In this document: piece by piece, positions 31,662 to 39,324 of the stretch
How positions within the stretch are numbered: the stretch's first letter is position 1
Layout: every line of letters starts with the position of its first letter
Source: CAIXSE01 sp040769125
Lineage (GTDB): Bacteria > Actinomycetota > Thermoleophilia > UBA2241
NCBI GenBank assembly: GCA_040769125.1
Contig: JAXGLO010000001.1
Span: forward strand, 1,302,001-1,366,000
Direction of reading: 5' to 3'
DNA length: 64,000 bases
Program-made: the position numbers and the translations under genes
Notes under the pieces: model-generated
What the model was told of the DNA's origin: nothing
The model's database searches: none
The model's input: the letters and a program-made list of their open reading frames with translations, nothing else

Positions 31662-32189
31662 ATGGTTACCGGCAGCATCGAGCTCGGCAGCTACGTGCGC
31701 GACATCAAGGACTTCCCGAAGAACGGCATCCTCTTCAGAGACATCATGCCGCTGCTCCAGGACGCCGTCGCCCTGCGCGAGGCCGTCGACCGGATCATCG
31801 CGTACGGCAAGGACAAGCACGTCGACGTGGTGCTTGGCGCCGAGGCGCGCGGCTTCATCCTCGGAGCTGCCATCGCCTACGGGCTGGGCGCCGGCTTCGC
31901 CTGCGCCCGCAAGCCCGGGAAGCTGCCGTTCACGACGGTAACTGCGGAGTATGAACTCGAATACGGCACCGACAAGCTGCAGATTCACGCCGACGCCATC
32001 AAGCCCGGCCAGAACGTCCTCGTCCACGATGATCTCCTCGCCACGGGCGGCACTGCGCGTGCCAAGATCGATCTGGTCGAGCAGCTCGGCGGAACCGTGG
32101 TCGGCTGCGCTTTCCTGATCGAGCTCGCGAATCTCGGCGGCCGCAAGAGGATCGACGGGTACGACGTCTTCAGCCTGATCAAATACTGA
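31662..32189 (+). CDS. apt: Adenine phosphoribosyltransferase
   Basis: 175 residues, AAGGAG 6 nt before ATG. Purine salvage: adenine plus PRPP to AMP. Seen: I-K-D-F-P-K-x-G-I-L-F-R-D-I, E-A-R-G-F-I-L-G, R-K-P-G-K-L-P, Y-E-L-E-Y-G and the PRPP loop V-L-V-H-D-D-L-L-A-T-G-G-T-A. Last gene of the rsiG-FHA-ftsR run, 46 nt after ftsR, so possibly cotranscribed. A weak hairpin follows the stop (GCCCC/GGGGGC around 32197-32208). Confidence 0.95.
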   Translation: MVTGSIELGSYVRDIKDFPKNGILFRDIMPLLQDAVALREAVDRIIAYGKDKHVDVVLGAEARGFILGAAIAYGLGAGFACARKPGKLPFTTVTAEYELEYGTDKLQIHADAIKPGQNVLVHDDLLATGGTARAKIDLVEQLGGTVVGCAFLIELANLGGRKRIDGYDVFSLIKY

Positions 32190-32348
32190 CAACGGCGCCC
32201 CAGGGGGCAGTGGGCGGGCGACAGGCCGTCGTCCGGGAGCCCTGAGCTCATCACGTCGTCGACATGTAGCCGACAGCGGCTGTAACTTTACATAACATTG
32301 ATTATCGCGTGTTGCTTGCGCGATCACTTTTATTCGCAATCGCAATCA
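32190..32348. other. AT-rich intergenic segment
   Basis: Between convergent apt and the nudix gene. Bases 32280-32348 are clearly AT-richer than the surroundings and contain a dyad (ATCGCG/CGCGAT, about 32303-32321) and a doubled CGCAATCGCAATC. No gene supported. Confidence 0.4.
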
Positions 32349-32480
32349 GAGAACTCGTTGAGGGCAGCTCCGATTCGCGACAAGAGAGGGCTCGTGAGGA
32401 CAGGCTCCGATGAGCGATGAGAGAGAGCTCGTGAGGGAGGGCTCGCTCCGACGAACGAGGGTTCTCTCGAACGTCCTCGC
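32349..32480. repeat. Imperfect tandem repeats of about 37 nt
   Basis: Units start with GCTCCGA at 32367, 32404 and 32445 and carry GAGAG-(G/A)-(G/A)-GCTCGTGAGG in the first two; a half unit (GAGAACTCGTTGAGG) precedes at 32349. Spacing is 37 and 41 nt. Units are diverged, without regular spacers. They lie just beyond the 3' end of the nudix gene. Confidence 0.5.
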
Positions 32481-32491
32481 GAGCGCCGCTA

Positions 32492-32944
32492 CTACCAGCG
32501 CTGCCCGAGGTACTGGGTCGACGCGGGCAGTTCGCGTATGCAGGAGCAGAGAAACGCGCCGATCGGCGGGCGGAGATCGGCGCACTGCACGTCGGTCTCG
32601 TCCAGCCAGGCCACTGTGAGCACCTTGTCGTCGTGGGGTTCAGCGTCAGCAAGGAGTTCAGGGGACGCCGTGACCTCGAAGACGAGGTGAAGCACGTGCT
32701 TGGCGTACGCCGGCTCAGGGGAAATCGACTCGACGATGGCGAGGAGCCTGTGGACGTACACCCTCAGGCCCAGTTCCTCAAGGAACTCGCGACGGAGAGC
32801 ATCGGCGAGCGGCTCCGCGAATTCGACGCCGCCGCCCGGCAGAAGCCAGTACCGCTCTTCCCCGCGCCCCTGCTCTATCATCATAATACGGCCATCATTG
32901 ATAAGCAGGCCGGACACGCGAATCGTTGGCTGCCGGAAGCTCAC
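32492..32944 (-). CDS. Nudix hydrolase
   Basis: 150 residues, ATG 32944. Complete Nudix box in residues about 37-59: G-G-x5-E-x7-R-E-x2-E-E-x-G, binding the catalytic magnesium. N-terminal strand V-S-G-L-L-I-N-D-G-R-I-M-M-I-E-Q. Cleaves nucleoside-diphosphate derivatives; being directly behind dut (4-nt overlap) suggests nucleotide-pool cleaning, but Nudix substrates cannot be read from this sequence. Last gene of the long minus-strand block. Confidence 0.88.
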   Translation of the reverse strand: MSFRQPTIRVSGLLINDGRIMMIEQGRGEERYWLLPGGGVEFAEPLADALRREFLEELGLRVYVHRLLAIVESISPEPAYAKHVLHLVFEVTASPELLADAEPHDDKVLTVAWLDETDVQCADLRPPIGAFLCSCIRELPASTQYLGQRW

Positions 32945-33429
32945 GAGACTCCTCCATGGCCGCTGGAGCCGAAGCCTTGCGCGCCGCGTTCGGTGGACCG
33001 GAGCTCGATGTCTGTGCGGAGCGCGACATCGGCCAAAGGCAGAAAGAGAAGCTGGGCGACGCGGTCGCCGGGCGAGACGCTGAACGCGGTATCAGGGTCT
33101 GTGTTGAGGAGGATCAGGCGTATCTCGCCGCGATACCCGGGGTCGATGAGGCCCGGTGAGTTGACGAGGCTTATGCCATGCTTGGCGGCGAGGCCCGAGC
33201 GCGGCAGTGTCAGCGCCGCCAGCGTGGGCGGCAGACCGAGCGCGATACCTGTGCCCACCACGGCACGCTGAAGAGGTTCGATGACTGCGCCATCTGTTGC
33301 ACAGAGATCGTAGGCCGCATCGTGTTCGTAGGCTCTGCGCGGGAGGGCGGCGGTCGGCGTCAGTAGCTCGACTGCGACCTGATAGCGGCGAGCGCCGCAC
33401 CCGGCACGGCTGAGGATCTCGGCGCTCAT
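32941..33429 (-). CDS. dut: dUTP diphosphatase
   Basis: Trimeric dUTPase, 162 residues. All five motifs: D-A-A-Y-D-L (1), P-R-S-G-L-A (2), G-L-I-D-P-G-Y-R-G-E (3), R-V-A-Q-L-L-F (4) and R-G-A-Q-G-F-G-S-S-G (5, C-terminal arm). Removes dUTP and makes dUMP for thymidylate. ATG 33429 overlaps the hflX stop (ATGA). Two C-terminal G's and a short tail follow motif 5. Confidence 0.94.
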   Translation of the reverse strand: MSAEILSRAGCGARRYQVAVELLTPTAALPRRAYEHDAAYDLCATDGAVIEPLQRAVVGTGIALGLPPTLAALTLPRSGLAAKHGISLVNSPGLIDPGYRGEIRLILLNTDPDTAFSVSPGDRVAQLLFLPLADVALRTDIELRSTERGAQGFGSSGHGGVS

Positions 33430-34793
33430 CGGACGTTGAGGGCCCGGTCGTCGGCGGAGGCGGAGGACCCGCCATCCGACGTTTCACCACCTGGCGGAGC
33501 TTCGGCGTCGCCGATCGCGAAGCGCGCACACCGTCGTGCCTCCGCCAGCGGCAGCAGCGCCGTGAAGAGCACGCCCTCCGGCGTGTGCTCCTCCTGGACG
33601 GCGCTCGCGACCCCGCGAAGACGATGCATCTCACGCGCCTGATTGTACGGGAAGAGCAGGCGCACTGGACGCAGAGTCTTATCGAAGAACCGGGCGATCC
33701 GCTCCCGCAGAGCGACCAGCCCGTCCCCCGTGGAAGCCGAGATGAACTCCGCCTCAGGGTTGAGCGCGCGAAGTCGCGCCAGCTGGGGCGCGTCTACCCT
33801 GTCGATCTTGTTGAAGACGGTCAGCCGCGGAGCCCGCGAGCCGATCATATCGAGGACCTCGGCGACCGTCTCCTCGCGCGCAGCGATCTCCGCGGTCTCG
33901 AGGCCGGCATCGGCGACGACCAGAACCAGATCGGCCAGGGTGCTCTCCTCCAGCGTAGAGGCGAAAGCATCGACCAGGCTGTGAGGGAGCTTGCGGATGA
34001 AGCCGACGGTGTCAGTGATCACGTAGTCGCGATCACGATGCTGGTAAGACCGCGTCGTAGGATCCAGCGTCTCGAAGAGCCGGTCGGCGACGGACACGTC
34101 GGCGCCGGTGAGGGCGTTGAGCAGGGTGGACTTGCCGGCGTTCGTGTAGCCCGCCAGGGCGATGAGCGGAACGTCGTTGCGCAGACGCCGTGCGCGCTGC
34201 GTGCGGCGCGTCGCGGCCATGCGATCGATACGCCGGCGCAGCGTCTGGATCCGGCGGCGCACGACCCGGCGATCGACCTCGAGCTTGGTCTCTCCGGGCC
34301 CGCGCATGTCGACGCCGGCGCCCAGGCGCGAAAGGATGAGTCCCTTGCCGCGCATACGCGTGAGTTCATACTCGAGCTGCGCGAGATGCACCTGCAGAGT
34401 GCCCTCAAGCGAGTGCGCGTGCTTGCTGAAGACGGTGAGGATGAGCTCGGTACGGTCGAGGACGTCGGCATCGACCACGTCGAGGACCGCTGCGACCTGG
34501 CCGGGCGTCAAGTCGTCCTCGCAGACGGCCACGGTCGCCTGAGTGGCGGTCACAGCCTCCTTGAGCTGGCTCATCTTCCCTTTGCCGAGGTACGAGCGCG
34601 GATTCGGGGAGTCCCTGCGCTGGATGACTTCGGCCATCGACTCCATCCCCGCTGACCGCAGAAGCTCCTTGATTTCGGTGAGCGGATCGCCGTCGCCGGG
34701 TGCGCCGCGCTCGCCGGGCAGCACCGCGAACACTACGGCGCGCAGCCGTCGGGCAGTGGCACCCTCTTCCCTGCCCACCGTATGGCCGCTCAT
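33426..34793 (-). CDS. hflX: GTPase HflX
   Basis: 455 residues from ATG 34793. N-terminal HflX domain (about 15-175) with P-N-P-R-S-Y-L-G-K-G-K and D-L-T-P-G-Q, helical region with G-P-G-E-T-K-L-E-x-D-R-R, then the G domain from about residue 215: G-Y-T-N-A-G-K-S-T (G1), D-P-T-T-R (G2), D-T-V-G-F-I (G3), N-K-I-D (G4), S-A-S-T-G-D-G (G5). HflX rescues stalled or heat-damaged 70S ribosomes. The acidic, Ser/Gly-rich last 25 residues are not conserved. 10 nt downstream of the aminotransferase gene. Confidence 0.94.
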   Translation of the reverse strand: MSGHTVGREEGATARRLRAVVFAVLPGERGAPGDGDPLTEIKELLRSAGMESMAEVIQRRDSPNPRSYLGKGKMSQLKEAVTATQATVAVCEDDLTPGQVAAVLDVVDADVLDRTELILTVFSKHAHSLEGTLQVHLAQLEYELTRMRGKGLILSRLGAGVDMRGPGETKLEVDRRVVRRRIQTLRRRIDRMAATRRTQRARRLRNDVPLIALAGYTNAGKSTLLNALTGADVSVADRLFETLDPTTRSYQHRDRDYVITDTVGFIRKLPHSLVDAFASTLEESTLADLVLVVADAGLETAEIAAREETVAEVLDMIGSRAPRLTVFNKIDRVDAPQLARLRALNPEAEFISASTGDGLVALRERIARFFDKTLRPVRLLFPYNQAREMHRLRGVASAVQEEHTPEGVLFTALLPLAEARRCARFAIGDAEAPPGGETSDGGSSASADDRALNVR

Positions 34794-34803
34794 GCTCGAC
34801 CCG

Positions 34804-35967
34804 TCAGAGACGCACCCGCTCCTGGATGCGCCGCACGGCCTCCTGCAGCCTGTCGTCGGGAAGCGTGAGGGACATGCGGATGTAGCCCTCTCCCGAGGCT
34901 CCATACGCCGCGCCCGGGGTGACGACTACATCGGCCTGCTCAAGAACCTGCTCGGCGAAGCTGCCTGATGTGTAACCCTCTGGTACCGGTACCCACAGGT
35001 AGATGGTTCCCTTGGGTGGCTCCACGCGCATGCCGATTCCGCGCAACGCGTCGACCAGGAGATCCCGCCGGCGCTGGTACACATCGCACATCCCGCGAAC
35101 GCAGTCCTGCGAGCCGTTGAGCGCCGCCGCTCCGGCGCGCTGGACGGCGCCGAACATGCCTGAGTCGAGGTTGGTCTTGAGACGCCAGTACGCGTCCACC
35201 ACCTCGGGGTTGCCGACGATCGCGCCGCACCGCCAGCCCGTCATGTTGTAGCTCTTCGAGAGACTGAACAGCTCGACGCCGACCTCCTTGGCGCCGGGCG
35301 TCTCGAGGAAGCTCGGAGCGACGTAGCCGTCGAAGGTGATGTCGGCGTAGGCGTTGTCGTGGACGACCACTATGTCGTGCGCGCGGGCGAACGCCACGAG
35401 ACGGGCGAAGAAGTCGTCGGCGACAACCGCTCCCGTAGGATTGTTGGGGTAGCAGACGTAGATCATCTTCGCCTTCTTGAGAACCGCCGGATCGATCGCC
35501 TCGAGATCAGGCTGGAAGCCGAGATCAGGCACCAGCGGCAGCGGCTGCGCCACGCCGCACGCCAGCATCGGACCCGTGACGTAAACGGGATACCCGGGAT
35601 CGGCTGCGAGGGCTACGTCGCCCGGATCGAGCAACGTCATGCAGATGTGCGCGATACCTTCTTTGGCGCCGAGAAGCGGCACCACCTCGGTGGCGACGTC
35701 CAGCTGCACGCCGAACCGCCGCTCGTAGTAGCCGGCGACCGCCTCACGAAACGCGGGCTCGCCCAGGTTGCTCGGGTACTGATGGGTCGTCGCATCCTGG
35801 GCGCCGCGCACGAGCGCGTCGACGATGTGCGGGGGCGTCGGGAGATCGGGATCGCCGATACCCAGGCTGATGACGTCGATGCCTTTGGCTCTGCGCTGCT
35901 GAATCTTGCGCTCGATGCCGGCGAACAGGTACGGCGGCAGGTTCTGCAAACGCGTTGAGAAGTTCAT
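34804..35967 (-). CDS. dapL: LL-diaminopimelate aminotransferase
   Basis: 387-residue class I PLP aminotransferase. N-terminus has G-I-G-D-P-D-L-P-T-P, typical of DapL-type enzymes; PLP site residues are in Y-P-N-N-P-T-G, D-N-A-Y-A-D and the Schiff-base S-L-S-K-S-Y-N-M-T-G-W-R. DapL turns tetrahydrodipicolinate straight into LL-DAP, skipping the succinylated or acetylated intermediates. The gene directly behind dapF (next step, LL- to meso-DAP), together with dapA and dapB at 53.6-55.3 kb, makes this assignment better than a generic aspartate aminotransferase. Confidence 0.87.
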   Translation of the reverse strand: MNFSTRLQNLPPYLFAGIERKIQQRRAKGIDVISLGIGDPDLPTPPHIVDALVRGAQDATTHQYPSNLGEPAFREAVAGYYERRFGVQLDVATEVVPLLGAKEGIAHICMTLLDPGDVALAADPGYPVYVTGPMLACGVAQPLPLVPDLGFQPDLEAIDPAVLKKAKMIYVCYPNNPTGAVVADDFFARLVAFARAHDIVVVHDNAYADITFDGYVAPSFLETPGAKEVGVELFSLSKSYNMTGWRCGAIVGNPEVVDAYWRLKTNLDSGMFGAVQRAGAAALNGSQDCVRGMCDVYQRRRDLLVDALRGIGMRVEPPKGTIYLWVPVPEGYTSGSFAEQVLEQADVVVTPGAAYGASGEGYIRMSLTLPDDRLQEAVRRIQERVRL

Positions 35968-36010
35968 TCGCAACCCCGGATCTCGATCGACGTCTGGCGG
36001 ATGAGTCTGG

Positions 36011-36883
36011 TTACTCGAGATGAGCCAAGAACTCGAGCGACAGGTCGCCATGGTAGATCTCTTCGGCGGGTCCGGTCATGAAGACACGCCAGTCCGGCCG
36101 CACATCCACGACGAGCTTGCCTCCGGGCAGCTCGATGGTGACCGGCGACGTGCAGTGACCAGTACGCACGAGCGCGACGGCGGTCGCAGCGGCGCCCGTG
36201 CCGCAGGCCCAGGTCTCCCCCACGCCCCGCTCCCACACGCGCACTTTGGCCTCGTGCTCGTTGATCACCTTGACGAACTCGACGTTCGTCTTGCGCGGGA
36301 AGTTGCTGTGCTCTTCGATCATCGGGCCGATCTCGCGCAGCGGCACGAGCTTGAGCGGCCACGGCGAGGGAATGATGATGGCGTGAGGATTCCCCACGTC
36401 GACGAAGGTGAAGGTGAAGCTGCGTCCTGCAGCATGAAGGGACTCCTCGATGCAGTCGCCTTCGAAGCCGCTGAGCTTTTCGCCGCCGAACCGGGCAACG
36501 CCCATATCGACCGTGCACATCTTGTCTTCGCCGAGCCTGGGCACGATCTCGCCGGCGGGCGTCTCGAGGACGACCGTATCCCCTGAGATCGAGCCCTCCA
36601 TCTTGAGCTTGCGGGCCACCATGCGCACGCCGTTGCCGCACATCTCCGCCTGGCTGCCGTCCGGGTTGAAGATGCGCAAACGGAAGCGGTCTTCACCGGT
36701 CTTTGGTCCGATCACGAGAACGCCGTCGGAGCCGATACCGATGTTGCGGTCGCACAGCAGTTGCACGCGCTCGGGCGTCAGATCGAACGGCAGCTCGTCG
36801 TGATGCAGCACGATGTAGTTGTTGCCCAGACCCTGCCACTTGGAGAAACGGACCTTGCCCAGGCCCGACCACTTGTACCCCAC
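36011..36883 (-). CDS. dapF: Diaminopimelate epimerase
   Basis: 290 residues. Two-base epimerase: first cysteine in E-M-C-G-N-G-V-R, second in W-A-C-G-T-G-A-A-A; also G-L-G-N-N-Y-I-V, R-N-x-G-I-G-S-D-G and V-x-V-G-N-P-H. Produces meso-DAP for peptidoglycan and lysine. GTG 36883 is used as start; the usual K-W-Q-G-L-G-N-N begins at about residue 15, so a slightly later start cannot be excluded. 43 nt before dapL. Confidence 0.93.
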   Translation of the reverse strand: MGYKWSGLGKVRFSKWQGLGNNYIVLHHDELPFDLTPERVQLLCDRNIGIGSDGVLVIGPKTGEDRFRLRIFNPDGSQAEMCGNGVRMVARKLKMEGSISGDTVVLETPAGEIVPRLGEDKMCTVDMGVARFGGEKLSGFEGDCIEESLHAAGRSFTFTFVDVGNPHAIIIPSPWPLKLVPLREIGPMIEEHSNFPRKTNVEFVKVINEHEAKVRVWERGVGETWACGTGAAATAVALVRTGHCTSPVTIELPGGKLVVDVRPDWRVFMTGPAEEIYHGDLSLEFLAHLE

Positions 36884-36960
36884 TCGTCACGACCTCCACT
36901 CGGAGAACCAGAAGTCGCCGCGATCGTCGGCGACCAGAAAAGCGATATTACCACGCCCCT

Positions 36961-37893
36961 TCACTGGATGCGGCCGAGTATCTCGTCGGCCACAGCCTCT
37001 GGGTCGCGCTCGCCGGCCGGCACGAGGGATACGGCCGGCAGCTTGCGCATCCAGGTGGCCTGGCGGCGCGCCAGGGCGCGCGTACGCGCCTTCATGCGCG
37101 CCGCCGCCGCCGCCAGGCTCGTCTCTCCATCGAGGCAGGCGCACAGCTCCTGCACCCCAATGGCCTGCCGGGCAGTGCGTGACAGCGGCCCGGCGGCGCG
37201 GGCCCGCGCCACCTCTTCGAGCGCTCCCGCAGCCAGCATGTCGTCAACACGTCGCTCGATGCGGCGCGTGAGCACCGCGGCGTCCGTAACCGGCTGGAGC
37301 GCGAACAGCCGGTGCGCGTACCTCTCGGGAGGACGCCACAGCGCCTCTCTCGTCCCGGCGGGCAGCGCTTCACCGTGCAGTATGACCGCCTCGAGCGCCC
37401 GGATGACGCGCCGCGGATTGAGGAGATCGATGACGGCCGCGGTCGCGGGATCACGCCGTTGCAGCTCGAGGAGCACGCCGTCACGATCGTCGGCCCAGCG
37501 CCGTTCGAGCTCCCGGCGCAGAGAGGCGTCGAAGCCGCCGGCGAACTCCAGGTCGCCCAGGGCGGCGCGCAGGTACAGGCCGGATCCCCCCTCGATGACC
37601 ACCGCGCGACCCTCTGCGCGCAGCCGGTCGATCGTCTCGTGTGCATCGCGCGCGTAACGCGCGACCGTGAACTCCTCCTGGGGGGCCACGTAGCCGACCA
37701 GATGGCGGCGAACACGGGTGAGTTCCGCCTCTCCGGGCTGATTCGTGATGATGCCCAGGCCACGGTAGACCTGCATCGAGTCGGCCACGACGATCTCGCC
37801 GTGCAGCCGCTCCGCGAGCCGGCCCGCGACCTCAGATTTACCCAGAGCGGTCGCACCGAAAAGGGCCACGACCGACGGCGAACTCGGGCACAT
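36961..37893 (-). CDS. miaA: tRNA dimethylallyltransferase
   Basis: 310 residues from ATG 37893 (GTG 37911 also possible, adding 6). Adds the isopentenyl group to A37 of UNN-reading tRNAs. P-loop G-A-T-A-L-G-K-S, D-S-M-Q-V-Y-R-G-L, G-G-S-G-L-Y, R-R-V-I-R-A-L-E and the zinc/tRNA-binding-like region with R-x-x-A-R-R-Q-x-T-W. The partner methylthiotransferase MiaB is encoded four genes away in the same operon, with AMMECR1 and a LigB/MEMO-like gene between them. Confidence 0.93.
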   Translation of the reverse strand: MCPSSPSVVALFGATALGKSEVAGRLAERLHGEIVVADSMQVYRGLGIITNQPGEAELTRVRRHLVGYVAPQEEFTVARYARDAHETIDRLRAEGRAVVIEGGSGLYLRAALGDLEFAGGFDASLRRELERRWADDRDGVLLELQRRDPATAAVIDLLNPRRVIRALEAVILHGEALPAGTREALWRPPERYAHRLFALQPVTDAAVLTRRIERRVDDMLAAGALEEVARARAAGPLSRTARQAIGVQELCACLDGETSLAAAAARMKARTRALARRQATWMRKLPAVSLVPAGERDPEAVADEILGRIQ

Positions 37894-37922
37894 GGCTTCG
37901 TCGGGCGGCACGACCCGCCTGG

Positions 37923-38516
37923 TTAGCCTGCCTCGACGACGTCGCCCCCCACGCGCTCCCCGCCGTCGGGTCCGTCGCCCTCGCGAAAGCGCGTCACCAC
38001 GAAGCGCCGCACGCTATACGGCGCATCGGCGGCGATGCCCGCCTTCTGCAGCGCTATGCCAACCTGCTGGGCGACGGAGTCGACGCCGGCGAGCGCCGGC
38101 AGCAGAACGCCACGCCGCGCGCCGCTCGAGACGATCACCCCATACTTGCCGGGGTCGAGATCGGCGAGATCGCATTCCTCGCTCGCGCCGAGGACGTCGA
38201 CGGAGCACGTGATCGTGTCGAGCTCCTCCGGCATCACCCTGTTGAAGCGGGGATCGTGCAGCGCACTCGAGCGGGCGTTGCGGGCGATCTCGGCGCCGAG
38301 CTGCGCATCGGCCGGCTCGAGAGTGCCGATGCACCCGCGAAGCTCTCCGTGTCTCTTCAACGTAACGAAGCAGGCCGCCTTGAGCCTGTATAAGGGATGA
38401 TCAGGAGCACGAGGGATGGGCCGCCCCAGCACGATGCATCGCACGCAGGAGCGAGCGTAGCCGGCCGGCCCGGGAACGCCGTGATCCCCCTCGGACGCCG
38501 GAACGCCCCGGCTCAC
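37923..38516 (-). CDS. AMMECR1 domain protein
   Basis: 197 residues from GTG 38516, which overlaps the upstream stop (GTGA). AMMECR1 domain with C-F-V-T-L-K-R-H-G-E-L-R-G-C-I-G-T-L-E, A-x-x-S-A-L-H-D-P-R-F, S-V-D-V-L-G and Y-G-V-I-V-S-S-G-A-R-R-G-V-L-L-P. The L-R-G-C-I-G segment holds the conserved cysteine. Biochemical function unknown across all domains of life. In many Clostridia and others this domain is fused behind a LigB-type domain (AmmeMemoRadiSam protein A); here the two are separate, coupled genes. The radical SAM partner AmrS is not in the window. Confidence 0.88.
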   Translation of the reverse strand: MSRGVPASEGDHGVPGPAGYARSCVRCIVLGRPIPRAPDHPLYRLKAACFVTLKRHGELRGCIGTLEPADAQLGAEIARNARSSALHDPRFNRVMPEELDTITCSVDVLGASEECDLADLDPGKYGVIVSSGARRGVLLPALAGVDSVAQQVGIALQKAGIAADAPYSVRRFVVTRFREGDGPDGGERVGGDVVEAG

Positions 38517-39298
38517 TGCTGCGTCCGTCCGCGACTGCCGAAACAGGCGACCAGGTAGCCCACTCCGAAAGGCCCCTCGTAGCTCAGCACCCGTGGCTCC
38601 ACGAGGGCGTCCTGACCAAGGAAGCCGCCCAGCGCGAGAAGGCTGCGGTAGCCGCACTCCGCGGCGCCCTTGAGAAGAATGGGATCCATGTCGGCCAGCG
38701 ACGTGAAGTCGCCGTTGCGGAGCAGGCGTACCACCTCCTCATCGAAGAGCCTGCCGCGCGGATCGTACGGTGCCGGCGCTTCGTGGGTGAGCGCGTGTGA
38801 GAGATCTCCGGAAGCAAGGAAGACGGTGTCGCGATGCAGCTCCTCCGCGCAGCGCCGCACGAGCTGCCCGAGGGCGCGATGCCCGTGCGGCTCATTCGCG
38901 ATGGATAGCGAGACGATCTTGCCGGGCCTGAGGAAGCTGAGCGGCACCATGACGCCCCAGTCGATGATCTCGCCGTCGCCGGGGACCAGGTGCAACTGGC
39001 GGTGATTGCCGGCAAGCGCCAGGAGAAGCTCGGCGAAGGGGACATCGTTGTCGTAGCTGAACGAGGCCTCCGGGCAGCGGAAACGCCCGAAATCGCCGTA
39101 CAGCCGTGGCGCGGTGCGCACCACGTGAGCATCTCCGTACCCTTCGCTGTGTGGCGAGATCACGACGATGGTTTCAGGCTCGCCGATGAGCTCGTCCAGC
39201 TTTCGCATAGCCTCTGCAGTAGCAGTGACCTTGCTCAGCGACTTCCCTCCGACCTCCGGGATGAGCAGTGGAGGATGAGGACAGATGCAACCCTGCAT
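38513..39298 (-). CDS. LigB/MEMO-like protein (class III extradiol dioxygenase fold)
   Basis: 261 residues from ATG 39298, GGAGGT 7 nt upstream (GTG 39307 overlaps the ribosome site and is unlikely). Metal-ligand histidines of the LigB fold: C-P-H-P-P-L-L at the N-terminus, I-S-P-H-S-E-G-Y and S-G-D-L-S-H-A-L. This is the half that is fused in front of AMMECR1 in other bacteria. No aromatic degradation genes are near, so a ring-cleavage role is unlikely. Sits between miaB (26 nt upstream) and the AMMECR1 gene. Confidence 0.85.
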   Translation of the reverse strand: MQGCICPHPPLLIPEVGGKSLSKVTATAEAMRKLDELIGEPETIVVISPHSEGYGDAHVVRTAPRLYGDFGRFRCPEASFSYDNDVPFAELLLALAGNHRQLHLVPGDGEIIDWGVMVPLSFLRPGKIVSLSIANEPHGHRALGQLVRRCAEELHRDTVFLASGDLSHALTHEAPAPYDPRGRLFDEEVVRLLRNGDFTSLADMDPILLKGAAECGYRSLLALGGFLGQDALVEPRVLSYEGPFGVGYLVACFGSRGRTQQ

Positions 39299-39324
39299 GG
39301 CCGACACCTCCTCGGCGCGATGGA

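Noticed and set aside
32349..32480. 37-nt repeats as a CRISPR array
   Set aside because: Units are tandem without spacers, diverged from each other, only about three copies, and no cas genes are present.
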